Positions 47,734 through 56,144 of a stretch of DNA of 64,000 bases are shown here, piece by piece. The position numbers and the translations under genes were made by a program. How positions within the stretch are numbered: the first letter of the stretch is position 1; the number at the start of each line of letters is the position of its first letter. The stretch is from Mesorhizobium sp. CA14 (GTDB lineage: Bacteria > Pseudomonadota > Alphaproteobacteria > Rhizobiales > Rhizobiaceae): contig NZ_JAIUHR010000031.1 in the NCBI RefSeq assembly GCF_020165195.1, forward strand, positions 1-64,000. The letters are read 5' to 3'. The notes under the pieces are model-generated. The model had not been told where the DNA came from, made no database searches, and saw only the letters and a program-made list of their open reading frames with translations.

Positions 47734-48180
47734 ATGACCGCGCCATTCTGGAAAACGAAGACGCTTGAAGCGATGACCCCGGCCGAATGGGAATCGCTGT
47801 GCGACGGCTGCGGCAAATGCTGCCTGTCGAAGCTCGAGGACGAGGATACGGGCGAGATCTTCTGGACCAGCGTCGGCTGCCGGCTGTTCGACGCCGAGAA
47901 CTGCCGCTGCTCCGACTATGCCAATCGCCTGGCGCGCGTGCCTGATTGCGTCGGCCTGACGCCGCAGAATGTGCGCACCATCACCTGGCTGCCAAAGACC
48001 TGCGCCTACCGGCTCATCGCCGAGGGCCATGATCTCTACTGGTGGCACAGGCTTGTCTCGGGAAGCGCTGCGACCGTGCACGAAGCCGGCATTTCGATCC
48101 AGGGCCGCGTGAAGGCCAAGGAAACCGATCTGACCGAGCCGGACGACTACTTTGACTATATACTGGACGACGAACCGTAA
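47734..48180 (+). CDS. YcgN/UPF0260 cysteine-cluster protein
   Basis: 148 residues. FWKTKTLEAMTPAEWESLCDGCGKCCLSKLEDEDTGEIFWTSVGCRLFDAENCRCSDYANRLARVPDCVGLTPQNV contains the CxxCxxCC and CxxxxxxxxCxC cysteines of this family, which probably bind a metal or Fe-S cluster. KTCAYRLIAEGHDLYWWHRLVSG completes it. The ATG at 47734 is used; a TTG at 47698 is also in frame. The function is unknown. Confidence 0.92.
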   Translation: MTAPFWKTKTLEAMTPAEWESLCDGCGKCCLSKLEDEDTGEIFWTSVGCRLFDAENCRCSDYANRLARVPDCVGLTPQNVRTITWLPKTCAYRLIAEGHDLYWWHRLVSGSAATVHEAGISIQGRVKAKETDLTEPDDYFDYILDDEP

Positions 48181-48370
48181 CCGGTTCGAATCTGGATGAC
48201 GAACCCTGACGGGTTCGCATCTGGATGACGAACCCTGACGGGGCGCGCTTTTGACGGGGAACGACGAACCCTGCGGGTTCGCGTTTTTAACGACGAACCC
48301 TGCGGGTTCGCGTTTAGAACCTGAGGGGGTGGCGTTTTTGGCGACGAGCGACGAACCCTGCGGGTTCGCG
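48170..48370. repeat. Array of CGAACCCTGCGGGTTCG hairpin repeats
   Basis: Five copies of GACGAACCCTG(A)CGGGTTCGC are visible, starting at about 48198, 48227, 48263, 48292 and 48349, with a degenerate copy over the ycgN stop (GACGAACCGTAACCGGTTCG). Each is a palindrome able to fold into a 7-base-pair hairpin. Spacers (tctggat, gtttttaa, and similar) vary from copy to copy, unlike a CRISPR, where repeats are constant and spacers of uniform length. Confidence 0.85.
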
Positions 48371-48479
48371 CTTATATGAACCGGACATGAATGGCCGGTT
48401 CGCGGAAGGTTCAGACGCAAAAAGGCATTTTCCAATCATCGGTTCTACGGGCGACAGCCCACAATAAGGAGAGAAGACG

Positions 48480-48833
48480 ATGTTCAACACGATCAAGACG
48501 GCAGCCCTTTCGGCCCTTGTCGGGCTTGGCACTTTGGCCGCCGTTCCGGCGCATGCGGACAGCCTCTATCTCGGTTTCGGGGACAGGCACGACCCGCGTT
48601 TCGGCATCTATACCGGCGATGATGACGGCTACCGTCGCGACTGGCGCCGCGACCGCGACTGGCGCGGCTGTTCGCCGGACCGCGCCCTCGACAAAGCCGA
48701 GCGCATGGGTCTGCACCGCGCCCGCATCGTCGACATCAGCCGCCGCACGGTGAAGGTTGTCGGCCGCCAGTATGGCGACCGCGTGGTGGTGGTGTTCGCC
48801 AACGAGCGCGGCTGCCCCATCATCTATCGCTGA
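48480..48833 (+). CDS. Small secreted protein of unknown function
   Basis: 117 residues. The signal peptide MFNTIKTAALSALVGLGTLA ends at a likely AVPAHA site. The mature part is rich in Arg, Asp, Gly and Tyr (FGDRHDPRFGIYTGDDDGYR, then RDWRRDRDWRG) and ends with CSPDRALDKAERMGLHRARIVDISRRTVKVVGRQYGDRVVVVFANERGCPIIYR, a pattern common in short rhizobial periplasmic proteins with two conserved cysteines. AAGGAG precedes the ATG. I cannot assign a role. Confidence 0.8.
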   Translation: MFNTIKTAALSALVGLGTLAAVPAHADSLYLGFGDRHDPRFGIYTGDDDGYRRDWRRDRDWRGCSPDRALDKAERMGLHRARIVDISRRTVKVVGRQYGDRVVVVFANERGCPIIYR

Positions 48834-48841
48834 GGCTGAAA

Positions 48842-48999
48842 GGACGATCCTCTTCGAGGATCGCCTATGCGATATGATCTTCTGCGAAGATCAATCCCAA
48901 GTATGGACGAGCTGGAAGGGGCCCTCTTTGCGGATCGCCTATGCGGACGATCCTCTTCGAGGATCGCCTATGCGATATGATCTTCTGCGAAGATCAATC
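48842..48999. repeat. Two identical 55-base direct repeats made of hairpins
   Basis: 48842-48896 is repeated without change at 48945-48999. Each unit contains two palindromes, CGATCCTCTTCGAGGATCG and GATCTTCTGCGAAGATC, joined by CCTATGCGATAT. A third partial copy (GCGGATCGCCTATGCGGAC) lies between them. Confidence 0.85.
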
Positions 49000-49040
49000 T
49001 TGAGTAGCGGAGCCCCTCGAGATGAGGCGCGGCTCGAAAA

Positions 49041-49074
49041 AAGCCCCGGAGGACCGATCCTCGGGGGCTTTTTG
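49041..49074. terminator. Bidirectional terminator between the small secreted protein and SIMPL genes
   Basis: AAGCCCCGGAGGA pairs with TCCTCGGGGGCTT around CCGA, with an A-run before and a T-run after, in the convergent gap. Confidence 0.82.
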
Positions 49075-49115
49075 CGTGTCGGTAGCGCCTGCGACGCCTG
49101 CGGCGCCGACAGACG

Positions 49116-49826
49116 TTACTTCAGCTCGAAGGTGACCGTGACCTGGACGTTGTAGGAATTCTCGCCGGCCTGCACCGGGACGGCCGAACGAGCCGCGTCG
49201 AACGACTTGGCGGCCATCGGTATCGGCGCCGGGGCGACATTCTGGTCGGTGATCTCGAGCACCTTGCCCAGGCTGACACCGGCTGCTTCCGCAAGCGTCT
49301 TTGCTTTGGCCATGGCTTCGGCGACGGCCTTCTTGCGCGCCTCGGCGATCGTCGCCTTCGGATCGTCATTGGTGAAGGTGATGCCGCCACCCTGATTGAC
49401 GCCGAGCGACACCGCCTTGTCGAGAATCTCGCCCGTCTTGTCGACATTACGCACGCGCACCGACAGCGTGTTGGTCACCTGGTAGGCGACGAGCTCGGCT
49501 TCCTGGCTGCCGTCGGCCTTGTTGGTGTAGTTGTAGCGCGGGTTGATCTGTATGCCGGCGGTCTGCAGGTCGCGTTCGGCAATACCTGCGGATCTCATCG
49601 CCGCGATCACCGCCGCCATGGCGTCGTTGTTGGCATCGAGGGCTTCGCGCGCGCTCTTGGCCTCGCGCATGACGCTGAGCGAAAGGATCGCCATGTCCGG
49701 CGCCACCGTCGCTTCGCCTTCGCCGGACACGATGATGCGGGGCGGAGGCTGGGTGTCGGCGGCGCTTGCCAGCGCCGGGAACGCGACCGCGGCAGCGAGC
49801 GCGATGGGCAAAAGATGTCTGGTCAT
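49116..49826 (-). CDS. SIMPL-domain (DUF541) periplasmic protein
   Basis: 236 residues with a signal peptide (MTRHLLPIALAAAVAFPALA, cut after ASA). PRIIVSGEGEATVAPDMAILSLSVMREAKSAREALDANNDAMAAVIAAMRSAGIAERDLQTAGIQINPRYNY is the family signature, and the rest (VTNTLSVRVRNVDKTGEILDKAVSLGVNQGGGITF) completes it. The ATG at 49826 follows a GAGGAG. SIMPL proteins such as BP26 of Brucella form periplasmic channel-like assemblies; their role is not settled. Confidence 0.93.
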   Translation of the reverse strand: MTRHLLPIALAAAVAFPALASAADTQPPPRIIVSGEGEATVAPDMAILSLSVMREAKSAREALDANNDAMAAVIAAMRSAGIAERDLQTAGIQINPRYNYTNKADGSQEAELVAYQVTNTLSVRVRNVDKTGEILDKAVSLGVNQGGGITFTNDDPKATIAEARKKAVAEAMAKAKTLAEAAGVSLGKVLEITDQNVAPAPIPMAAKSFDAARSAVPVQAGENSYNVQVTVTFELK

Positions 49827-50048
49827 GAAAACTCCTCGAAGTCTGCGGTCCGCCGCCCCGAGCCGCATCTGCCTCGACCCGCAAAAAGGCATCGATTCCC
49901 GGCAGTACGGCGCAAGGGCCGGACCTTTCTCGCGCCATAGGGGCGCAGGCCGCTCTACGGCGCGAATATGGGCTGATTTGGGCGTTTTGCGCCAGCGCTT
50001 TCGAAAGCCTTGTGCGGACGAGCGAAAAACACTAAGCCAGCCCGCGTG

Positions 50049-50124
50049 GGGCCTGTAGCTCAATGGTTAGAGCCGGCGGCTCATAACCGCTTGGTTGGGG
50101 GTTCGAGTCCCTCCGGGCCCACCA
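50049..50124 (+). tRNA. tRNA-Ile2 (anticodon CAU, lysidine type)
   Basis: A 76-base cloverleaf including an encoded CCA: acceptor GGGCCTG pairs with CGGGCCC, the D-arm is GCTC...GAGC, the anticodon CAT is at 50082-50084 inside CTCATAA, and the T-loop is GTTCGAGTC. The anticodon stem and the surrounding GGCGGCTCATAACCGCTTGGT match bacterial tRNA-Ile2 (E. coli ileX) much better than elongator or initiator tRNA-Met, although CAU anticodons are often labelled Met by default. It is located at the boundary of the catabolic cluster. Confidence 0.85.
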
Positions 50125-50458
50125 AAACAACCATCCAAGTTACTGATTTTATTTATCTATTATGTCTTTGCCCACGCCATGGACTCGAACCCCCCCATAA
50201 AAATCATTTGGATAGTGTTCGAGAACGATTTCGAGGCCTGCTGCGAAGTTGATCTTTGAGTCGTTTCGGGTCACTGGTTGGACGTATGGTATGCCCGACT
50301 TGACAATAGTTGACCTGCGCCAGCCGCAAGAGGGCGATGGCTTTGCGCCCCCATTTCGGTCGTCCCCTGGACCGTTCAAGGAAATTCCGGATCGGGCTCC
50401 TTGACCTTTGATATTATTATAATAGCTTCATTCCGAAGCGTAATAATGAAGGCGAGCA
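50125..50458. other. AT-rich tRNA-flanking spacer
   Basis: 334 bases with no convincing gene. The composition is visibly more AT-rich than the flanks. Bases 50180-50194 (GGACTCGAACCCCCC) repeat the T-arm of the adjacent tRNA in inverted orientation. An open frame on the minus strand (50149-50379) looks random. An AT palindrome at 50415-50424 lies upstream of the first SDR gene. Confidence 0.5.
50415..50424. promoter_or_regulatory. TATTATAATA dyad upstream of the SDR pair
   Basis: A perfect 10-base palindrome 34 bases before the SDR start, sharing the core TATTATAAT with sites at 57245-57258 and 63718-63726. It may be a LacI-type operator or simply overlap a -10 hexamer (TATAAT). Confidence 0.4.
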
Positions 50459-51238
50459 ATGCGGTGCAACTTATCGGATAGGGTCGCCTTGGTCACAGGG
50501 GCGGCGGGCGCAATTGGAAGCGCCATCGCCGAGCGGCTTTCCGACAACGGGGCTGCGGTTGTCGTCTCAGATATAGACATCGAAGGCGCCGAGCGGGTTG
50601 CGGCCGGTCTGCACAACGCAATGGCCTGCGCTCTCGACATTCGCGATGCCCAATCGGTCGACGCCGCGATCGCTAGAGTTTCCGAGCGTTTTGGCCGCCT
50701 CGATATCCTGGTCAACAATGCCGGCGTCAACACGCTGGCGCACCGCGTCGCCATAGACCAGTTTCCTCCCGAGGAATGGGATCGCATTACCGGCATCGAC
50801 CTCGACGGCCTCTACATCATGAGCCGTGCCGCATTGGCGCCGATGCTTGCCGCCGGCAGAGGCGGGCGTATCGTCAACATCGCCTCGGTCGTCGGCCTTG
50901 CCGCGATGCGTCTGCAAAGCCCGTTCGTCGCCGCCAAGGCCGCCATCGTGCATCTGACGCGGTCGATGGCGATCGAACTGGGCGCCAAGGGGATACTGAC
51001 CAATGCGGTCGCGCCCGGCTCGGTGATGACGGCCCTGACCGCCAAGCTGTTTTACGGCGACGAGGGCAAGTTCGCCGGACGCACTCAGGAGTTCCTCGCC
51101 CATGTGCCGCTCGGCCGGCCGGCCCAGTCGGAGGAGATCGCCGAGGCCGTGCTGTTCCTGGCCTCTCCGGCCGCCAGCTACATCAATGGCCAGGTGCTGG
51201 CCGTCGATGGCGGCTGGACCGCGGGATACATGATGTGA
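50459..51238 (+). CDS. SDR-family protein with Tyr-to-Phe change at the active site
   Basis: 259 residues. TGAAGAIG binds the dinucleotide, NNAGVN is intact, Ser143 (NIASVVG) is present, but the YxxxK motif reads F156-VAAK160 (SPFVAAKAA), so the proton-donating Tyr is missing. Everything else looks like a normal sugar SDR, ending INGQVLAVDGGWTAGYMM. The downstream gene overlaps it by four bases and encodes a second SDR-like protein that also lacks the motif. The pair may form a heteromer, or have a non-redox role. It is the first gene after the tRNA and AT-rich spacer. Confidence 0.88.
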   Translation: MRCNLSDRVALVTGAAGAIGSAIAERLSDNGAAVVVSDIDIEGAERVAAGLHNAMACALDIRDAQSVDAAIARVSERFGRLDILVNNAGVNTLAHRVAIDQFPPEEWDRITGIDLDGLYIMSRAALAPMLAAGRGGRIVNIASVVGLAAMRLQSPFVAAKAAIVHLTRSMAIELGAKGILTNAVAPGSVMTALTAKLFYGDEGKFAGRTQEFLAHVPLGRPAQSEEIAEAVLFLASPAASYINGQVLAVDGGWTAGYMM

Positions 51239-51831
51239 GCGCCGCCATGGAAATCGACCTCGACGGCGCCGCGATCGCGCTGGATGGCGAAACCAATCCG
51301 ATCGTCGACGCGGTGCTCGCCGCGTTGCGCGCCAATGGCGGGCGTATTGTGGAAGGCACCCCCGCGCACACCGTCGCCGATATTCTGCTGATTTCGTGTC
51401 CGTTGCGCCCGGGACCGAAGGCCGGCGATCCGCGCTCCCTATATGCCGACACGCGCAAGGCCGCCGTGGCGATGGCCGAGCGCGGCGGCCGCATTGTGTT
51501 CCTGATCTCGGCGGTCGCCGGCATGCCGATGCGCCGCCATCCGCGCTTTTCCATGGAGAACGCCTCGATCCTCGCCGGGATGCGCGCGCTGGCCATGGAA
51601 TTCGGGCCGAAAATCCTGGTCAATGCGGTCGGCTTCGGCGCCGTCGAGGACGATGCCATCGTTTCGGGCGACAAGGCGATGCTCAGCCACACGCCGGTCG
51701 ACCGCGCCGGCAGCATCGAGGAAGCGGTCGCCGCGGTGCTGTTCTTCTGCGATCCCTTGAACAGCTACACCACCGGACAGATGCTGGGCGTCGACGGCGG
51801 CTGGGCGGCCGGTTATGGGCGCAATTTCTGA
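51235..51831 (+). CDS. N-truncated SDR-like partner protein
   Basis: About 198 residues starting at GTG 51235 (GTGA overlap with the previous stop) or ATG 51247. It lacks the Gly-rich nucleotide loop and YxxxK; the region reads RIVFLISAVAGMPMRRHPRFSMENASILAGMRALAMEFGPKILVNAVGFGAV, and the C terminus keeps the SDR ending SYTTGQMLGVDGGWAAGYG. The similarity of both C termini (VDGGW.AGY) suggests it arose by duplication of its neighbour. Its last 17 bases overlap the epimerase gene. Confidence 0.85.
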   Translation: MSAAMEIDLDGAAIALDGETNPIVDAVLAALRANGGRIVEGTPAHTVADILLISCPLRPGPKAGDPRSLYADTRKAAVAMAERGGRIVFLISAVAGMPMRRHPRFSMENASILAGMRALAMEFGPKILVNAVGFGAVEDDAIVSGDKAMLSHTPVDRAGSIEEAVAAVLFFCDPLNSYTTGQMLGVDGGWAAGYGRNF

Positions 51832-52723
51832 GGCGCCGAAACTCAGGGCAGGGGCGCTGGAGGTCGAACTGGCACCGGCGATCGGCGGCAGCGTCAGCGT
51901 GATGCGCTGGCGCGGCATCGACCTTATGCGCCGGCTTTCGGATGGCGACCGCGATGTCGGCAACGTGCTGGGCGTCGCCATGTTCCCGATGGTGCCTTAC
52001 GCCAACCGTATCGCCGGGAACGAATTCGACTTCGGCGGAAGGCGCTGGCGGGTCCCGCCCAACAATCCGCCCGAGCGATTCAACGTGCATGGCAGCGGCT
52101 GGAAACAGCCATGGACCGTGACCAGGACCGGTGCAGCCGCAACCACGCTGGCGCTCGAGGTCGCCGCCGGGGCGGAACCCTATTCCTATCGCGCCGAGCA
52201 GGCCTTCGCCGTCTCGGAGGAGGGTCTCGGCGTCACCATGACGCTGACCAATACGGGGCCGGTTGCCATGCCATTCGGCTTTGGCCTGCATCCCTGGTTC
52301 GATCGCGACCCGGACGTGACGCTGCAATTCAGCGCCCGGCGCTTCCATCTCGAAGAGCCCGAAGGCATTTCCGGCGATCCGATCACGCTGCCGCCCGAAC
52401 TGGATTTCGCGACGGGCCGGCCGCTGCCGGGCGGATGGCGCAACAATGACTACGGCGGCTGGGCCGGCGAAGCGGTCGTCCGCTTTCCATCACGCGGCGC
52501 CGGACTGCGGATCGTCGCCGATCCCGTCTTCAAGCATCTGATGCTCTATGCCGACCCGACCAAGCCCTATTTCTGCCTCGAACCGCAGACGAATGCCTCG
52601 GGCGCCTTCAAGCGCGGCCGGTGGAACGATCCGGATGAAGGCGTGATCGTGCTTGGGCCCGGCGAAAGCGCCGCGGGCAACGTCTCGTTCACACCCGTCG
52701 CGCTTACACCCGGAGCAGCTTAA
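51815..52723 (+). CDS. Aldose 1-epimerase (mutarotase)
   Basis: 302 residues. ELAPAIGGSVSVMRWRGIDLMR, FPMVPYANRIAGNEFDFGGRRW, FNVHGSGWKQPW, GPVAMPFGFGLHPWFDRD (catalytic His) and PTKPYFCLEPQTNASGAF (catalytic Glu) are the galactose-mutarotase family landmarks. It overlaps the preceding gene by 17 bases, so three genes form one operon. It would interconvert alpha and beta anomers of the imported sugar. Confidence 0.93.
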   Translation: MGAISEAPKLRAGALEVELAPAIGGSVSVMRWRGIDLMRRLSDGDRDVGNVLGVAMFPMVPYANRIAGNEFDFGGRRWRVPPNNPPERFNVHGSGWKQPWTVTRTGAAATTLALEVAAGAEPYSYRAEQAFAVSEEGLGVTMTLTNTGPVAMPFGFGLHPWFDRDPDVTLQFSARRFHLEEPEGISGDPITLPPELDFATGRPLPGGWRNNDYGGWAGEAVVRFPSRGAGLRIVADPVFKHLMLYADPTKPYFCLEPQTNASGAFKRGRWNDPDEGVIVLGPGESAAGNVSFTPVALTPGAA

Positions 52724-53481
52724 AGCAGTCGGGCCAGGAGACCGCCATCCACTCGCATGGCGCTGCCGGTGACGAAGGACGAGGCGTCCGAGATCAGGAA
52801 GCCGATGGCGCTGGCGATCTCGGAAGGGTTGGCGATGCGCGCGATCCTGTTGGGTTCAAAGGACAGCCCAAGCGCTTCCGCGCCGCCGGCCGCTTCCAAC
52901 CCGTCCAGCGTCATCCTCGTGGCGACCGAGCCGACCAGCACGGCATTGACGCGGATGCGATCGACGGCATAGTCGAGCGCCATCTGCCGCGACAAACCGA
53001 CGACGGCCGCCTTTGTCGCCGCATAGGCCGGTACGCCGGGCACCGTGGCATCGGCATGCACCGAGGCGATGTTGACGATCGAACCGCCGCCGGCAGCCCG
53101 CAGCAGCGGCAAGGTCGCGCGGCAGACGCGGAAGATGGCGGTCAGGTTGACGGCAATGGTCCTGTCCCAGTCTTCGTCGGAAAGCTCTTCGAGCCGCTTG
53201 CCCGTCGGATAGATGCCGGCGCAGTTGACGACGGCGTCGAGCCCACCGAACCGCTCTGATGCCATCGCCACCACTGCCTGGACTTCTGCTTCGCGCGTGA
53301 GATCGCTCTCGCGGAAGATCAATCGACGTTCGGCATGACGGCTGGCGAGCGCCTTGCCTTCTTCGCCGTCCAGCCCGGCGCCGAAAATCATCGCGCCGTT
53401 AGCGACAAGATGCTCGGCCGTCGCCCGGCCGATGCCGGTGGCCGCGCCGGTAACCAGAACGCGCTTGCCGGCAAACATCAT
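52720..53481 (-). CDS. Short-chain dehydrogenase (sugar type)
   Basis: 253 residues. VTGAATGIGRATAEHL, NCAGIYPTG, NIASVHAD and YAATK give an intact SDR active site, and the C terminus VTGSAMRVDGGLLARLL is normal. Its ATG overlaps the stop of the ABC ATPase gene (ATGA), so it is the last gene of the transporter operon. It probably oxidises the imported sugar to a lactone or a downstream keto acid. Confidence 0.92.
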   Translation of the reverse strand: MMFAGKRVLVTGAATGIGRATAEHLVANGAMIFGAGLDGEEGKALASRHAERRLIFRESDLTREAEVQAVVAMASERFGGLDAVVNCAGIYPTGKRLEELSDEDWDRTIAVNLTAIFRVCRATLPLLRAAGGGSIVNIASVHADATVPGVPAYAATKAAVVGLSRQMALDYAVDRIRVNAVLVGSVATRMTLDGLEAAGGAEALGLSFEPNRIARIANPSEIASAIGFLISDASSFVTGSAMRVDGGLLARLL

Positions 53482-55040
53482 GGTGAAACCTGTGAAGCTC
53501 TTACGTGGCGTTCGGCTTGCGCCGCGGCTACGGAGCGCAGCACGCGGTCCTCACCGCCTTCGCCACGGCCGAATTCATCGACGACGCGGCCGTCGGCAAG
53601 GACGAGGCAACGGTCGCAAAGGCCGATCAGCTCCTCGAGCTCGGAGGCGACGATGAGCAGGGCCACGCCCTTCTCCGCCAATTCGACCACGAGCCGGTAG
53701 ATCTCGTGCCGGGTTGCCGCGTCGACGCCCTTGGTCGGCTCGTCGAGCAGCAGCACTTTGGGCGCCCGCATCAGCACGCGGGCGAACAGAAGTTTCTGCT
53801 GGTTGCCGCCCGACAGATGCGTGACGGAGGCCAGTGGCGACGATGCCTTGACGTTGAGCGCGCGCATGGCGGCCAGGATGGAGCTGCGTTCGAGCCCGCC
53901 GCGCACGACGCCGCGCCGCGCCAAGGGCGCCAGATTGCCGATGGTGATGTTGGCGCCGACCGGCAGATTGAACAGCAGGCCATCGCGCTTGCGGTCTTCG
54001 GTCAACAGCGAGATGCCGGCGGCGCGAGCGTCTTTTGGCGATCCGATCGCCACGGGGTCGCCGGCGACGCGGATTTTACCCTCGGCCGGGACGCGGCCGT
54101 AGATGCCGTGCAGGATCTCGCTGCGGCCGGAGCCGAGCAGGCCCGCAAGCCCGACGATCTCGCCGGCGGCCACCGAGAGATTGATGTCCTTCGCGCCGTG
54201 CACGGCGCCGCTATGGCCGGCGACGGTCAGATTGCGAACCTCCAGCGCGGTCGGCGCGCCGACAGGGGCGGCATGCTCGGGGAACAGCCGCTGCAATCGT
54301 TGGCCCGACATCGAGAAAATGAAGGTCTCGGCGTCGAAATCCTCCCTCGCGATGCGCACCGCCACTTGTCCGTCGCGCAGCACCGTGGCGCGGTCGCAGA
54401 TGGCCAGCACTTCCGGCAGGCGATGGGTGATGTAGATCATCGCCACACCCTGTGTCTTGAGGCGTCGCAGCACGCTGAACAGCGCATCGACCTCGGTGCC
54501 GGAGAGCGAGGCGGTCGGCTCGTCCAGCATCAGTACGCGCGGCCTCATGACGATGGCGCGGGCGATCATCACCAGATGGCGCTGCGCAGAAGTCAGCGAC
54601 GCGACATAGGCCCTGGGATCGATGCCGATGCCGAGATCGGCGAATATCTCACCCGCCCGCTGTTGCAGCCTCCGTTGGTGTACCATGAAGCCGTCGCCCA
54701 ACCCCGTGTGGCCGGCAAAGACATTCTCGGCGACCGAAAGCTGCTCGAGCACTTCGATTTCCTGCGGCACATAGCCGACACCGTTCGATCGCGCATCGGC
54801 CGGCGAGGCGAAGCTGACGGGCCGCCCATCGAGCTTGATGACGCCGGTATAGGAGCCGGCCGGATGCACGCCGTTGAGGATCTTGACGAGCGTCGACTTG
54901 CCGGCGCCGTTCTGGCCAAGCAAAGCGTGGATCTCGCCCGGGACGACGTCGAAATCGACGCCGCGCAGCGCCTGCACGCCGCCGAAACTCTTGGCGATTG
55001 CGGCGGCAGACAACAGCGGTTCTTGGGCGGCGTTGGGCAC
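53478..55040 (-). CDS. Sugar ABC transporter ATPase (RbsA/XylG type)
   Basis: A 520-residue tandem ATPase. The first domain has Walker A GQNGAGKST, signature LTSAQRHLVMIARAI and Walker B VLMLDEPTASLS. The second has a degenerate loop (GLLGSGRSEILHGIYG) with signature LSGGNQQKLLFARVL and KVLLLDEPTKGVD, as usual for this class. The start is GTG at 55040 behind AGAGGA. It is paired with the permease and binding protein upstream. Confidence 0.95.
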   Translation of the reverse strand: MPNAAQEPLLSAAAIAKSFGGVQALRGVDFDVVPGEIHALLGQNGAGKSTLVKILNGVHPAGSYTGVIKLDGRPVSFASPADARSNGVGYVPQEIEVLEQLSVAENVFAGHTGLGDGFMVHQRRLQQRAGEIFADLGIGIDPRAYVASLTSAQRHLVMIARAIVMRPRVLMLDEPTASLSGTEVDALFSVLRRLKTQGVAMIYITHRLPEVLAICDRATVLRDGQVAVRIAREDFDAETFIFSMSGQRLQRLFPEHAAPVGAPTALEVRNLTVAGHSGAVHGAKDINLSVAAGEIVGLAGLLGSGRSEILHGIYGRVPAEGKIRVAGDPVAIGSPKDARAAGISLLTEDRKRDGLLFNLPVGANITIGNLAPLARRGVVRGGLERSSILAAMRALNVKASSPLASVTHLSGGNQQKLLFARVLMRAPKVLLLDEPTKGVDAATRHEIYRLVVELAEKGVALLIVASELEELIGLCDRCLVLADGRVVDEFGRGEGGEDRVLRSVAAAQAERHVRASQVSP

Positions 55041-55095
55041 GGCATCCTCTCGACGGATGCCGGGTCCGGGCAAGCCGCGGACCCGGCGATGGGTG

Positions 55096-56070
55096 TTACT
55101 GCCCGGCGCTGTCCAGCATCTTGTAATAGGGGTCGAGGTCGGCGGCGGTGATGACCTTGGCCGGCAACGGGTTGCTGTAGGGCACGGTCTTGCCCTGGGC
55201 GAGGTCGCCGAGCAGTTCGGCGACTTTGGCGCTCTCTTCATAGAGCGGCTGCGCGACGATGCCGTAAGCGGCGCCCGATTTCACCAGGTCGAGGTTCTGC
55301 CTGATGTAGTCCATGCCGATGATGATGACGTCGCGTCCAGCCTTGCGGGCGGCGCCCGACCAGGTCTGGATGCTGTTGCCGGTGGTGCCGAAGGCCGCGG
55401 TCACGTCCGGATTGCCTTGCAGGATCGCCACCGCCTTGGCCTCGGCCGCCGACGGCTCGAAGCCCTCCATCTGGGTGTCGAGCACCTTGATGTTGGGATA
55501 TTTCTCGGCAATGGTCTTGCGGAAAGCGGCCGACATGGCGTTCTCGGTATCGTTGGACGCGCCTTGCGTCAGCGCCACGGTGCCCTTGCCGCCGAGTTTT
55601 TCACCGATGGCGACGGCGGCGTTCTGGCCGGCGCCGGCAATGTCCTCGCCCGTCGCGGCCTTCAGCCCCTGCACCGTGCCTTCCGGCGGGAGCACATGCC
55701 AGGTCACGATCGGGAATCCTTCCTTGGCGAGCTTCGAGATGTAGGAGTAGATCGCGGGATCGGGGCCATAGACGCCGATCGCATCGTATTTGGTGCGCGC
55801 CAGGGCGGCTTCGGCAAGCGGCAGCGTCGCCGGAATGTCCCAATTGGTCGCGCTCGGGTCCCCAACCACTTCGCAGGTGTAGCCGAGCTCCTTGCACTTG
55901 TTGAGGAAACCCGCCTGCATGAGCCGGTGCACGGGGTGATCCTTCATCGCCTGCACCCAGAGCAGGTGGATGTCGGCGGCATGGGCGAGGCTCGCCGAGC
56001 CCAGCGACGCGGCGACCGCCGCGGCCGCGAATGTCGTGCGGATCAGTCCCTTTCTCAGATCGATCTTCAT
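55096..56070 (-). CDS. Sugar-binding protein of the ABC importer
   Basis: 324 residues with a signal peptide (IRTTFAAAAVAASLGSASLA, cut after AHA). The mature part is a type I periplasmic binding fold: DIHLLWVQAMKDHPVHRLMQAGFLNKCKELGYTCEVVG, YDAIGVYGPDPAIYSYISKLAKEGFPIVTWHV, GTVALTQGASNDTENAMSAAFRK and DVIIIGMDYIRQNLDLVKSG. It presumably delivers a monosaccharide to the permease. Confidence 0.93.
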   Translation of the reverse strand: MKIDLRKGLIRTTFAAAAVAASLGSASLAHAADIHLLWVQAMKDHPVHRLMQAGFLNKCKELGYTCEVVGDPSATNWDIPATLPLAEAALARTKYDAIGVYGPDPAIYSYISKLAKEGFPIVTWHVLPPEGTVQGLKAATGEDIAGAGQNAAVAIGEKLGGKGTVALTQGASNDTENAMSAAFRKTIAEKYPNIKVLDTQMEGFEPSAAEAKAVAILQGNPDVTAAFGTTGNSIQTWSGAARKAGRDVIIIGMDYIRQNLDLVKSGAAYGIVAQPLYEESAKVAELLGDLAQGKTVPYSNPLPAKVITAADLDPYYKMLDSAGQ

Positions 56071-56144
56071 GTCCTACCTCCCTTGTTTCGCCGGCGTTTT
56101 GCCGGCGTAGAATCTGCTGTTTTTCGTTGTCCTCTCGTGGCTCG

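Noticed and set aside
48170..48370. CRISPR array
   Set aside because: Repeats are short palindromes with variable, short and partly repeated spacers, and no cas genes are in the window.
50049..50124. Labelling the CAU tRNA as tRNA-Met
   Set aside because: The arms match tRNA-Ile2 (ileX) better than either bacterial tRNA-Met.
50149..50379. 76-codon frame on the minus strand after the tRNA
   Set aside because: No family resemblance, no ribosome site, and it covers the inverted T-arm copy; it looks fortuitous.
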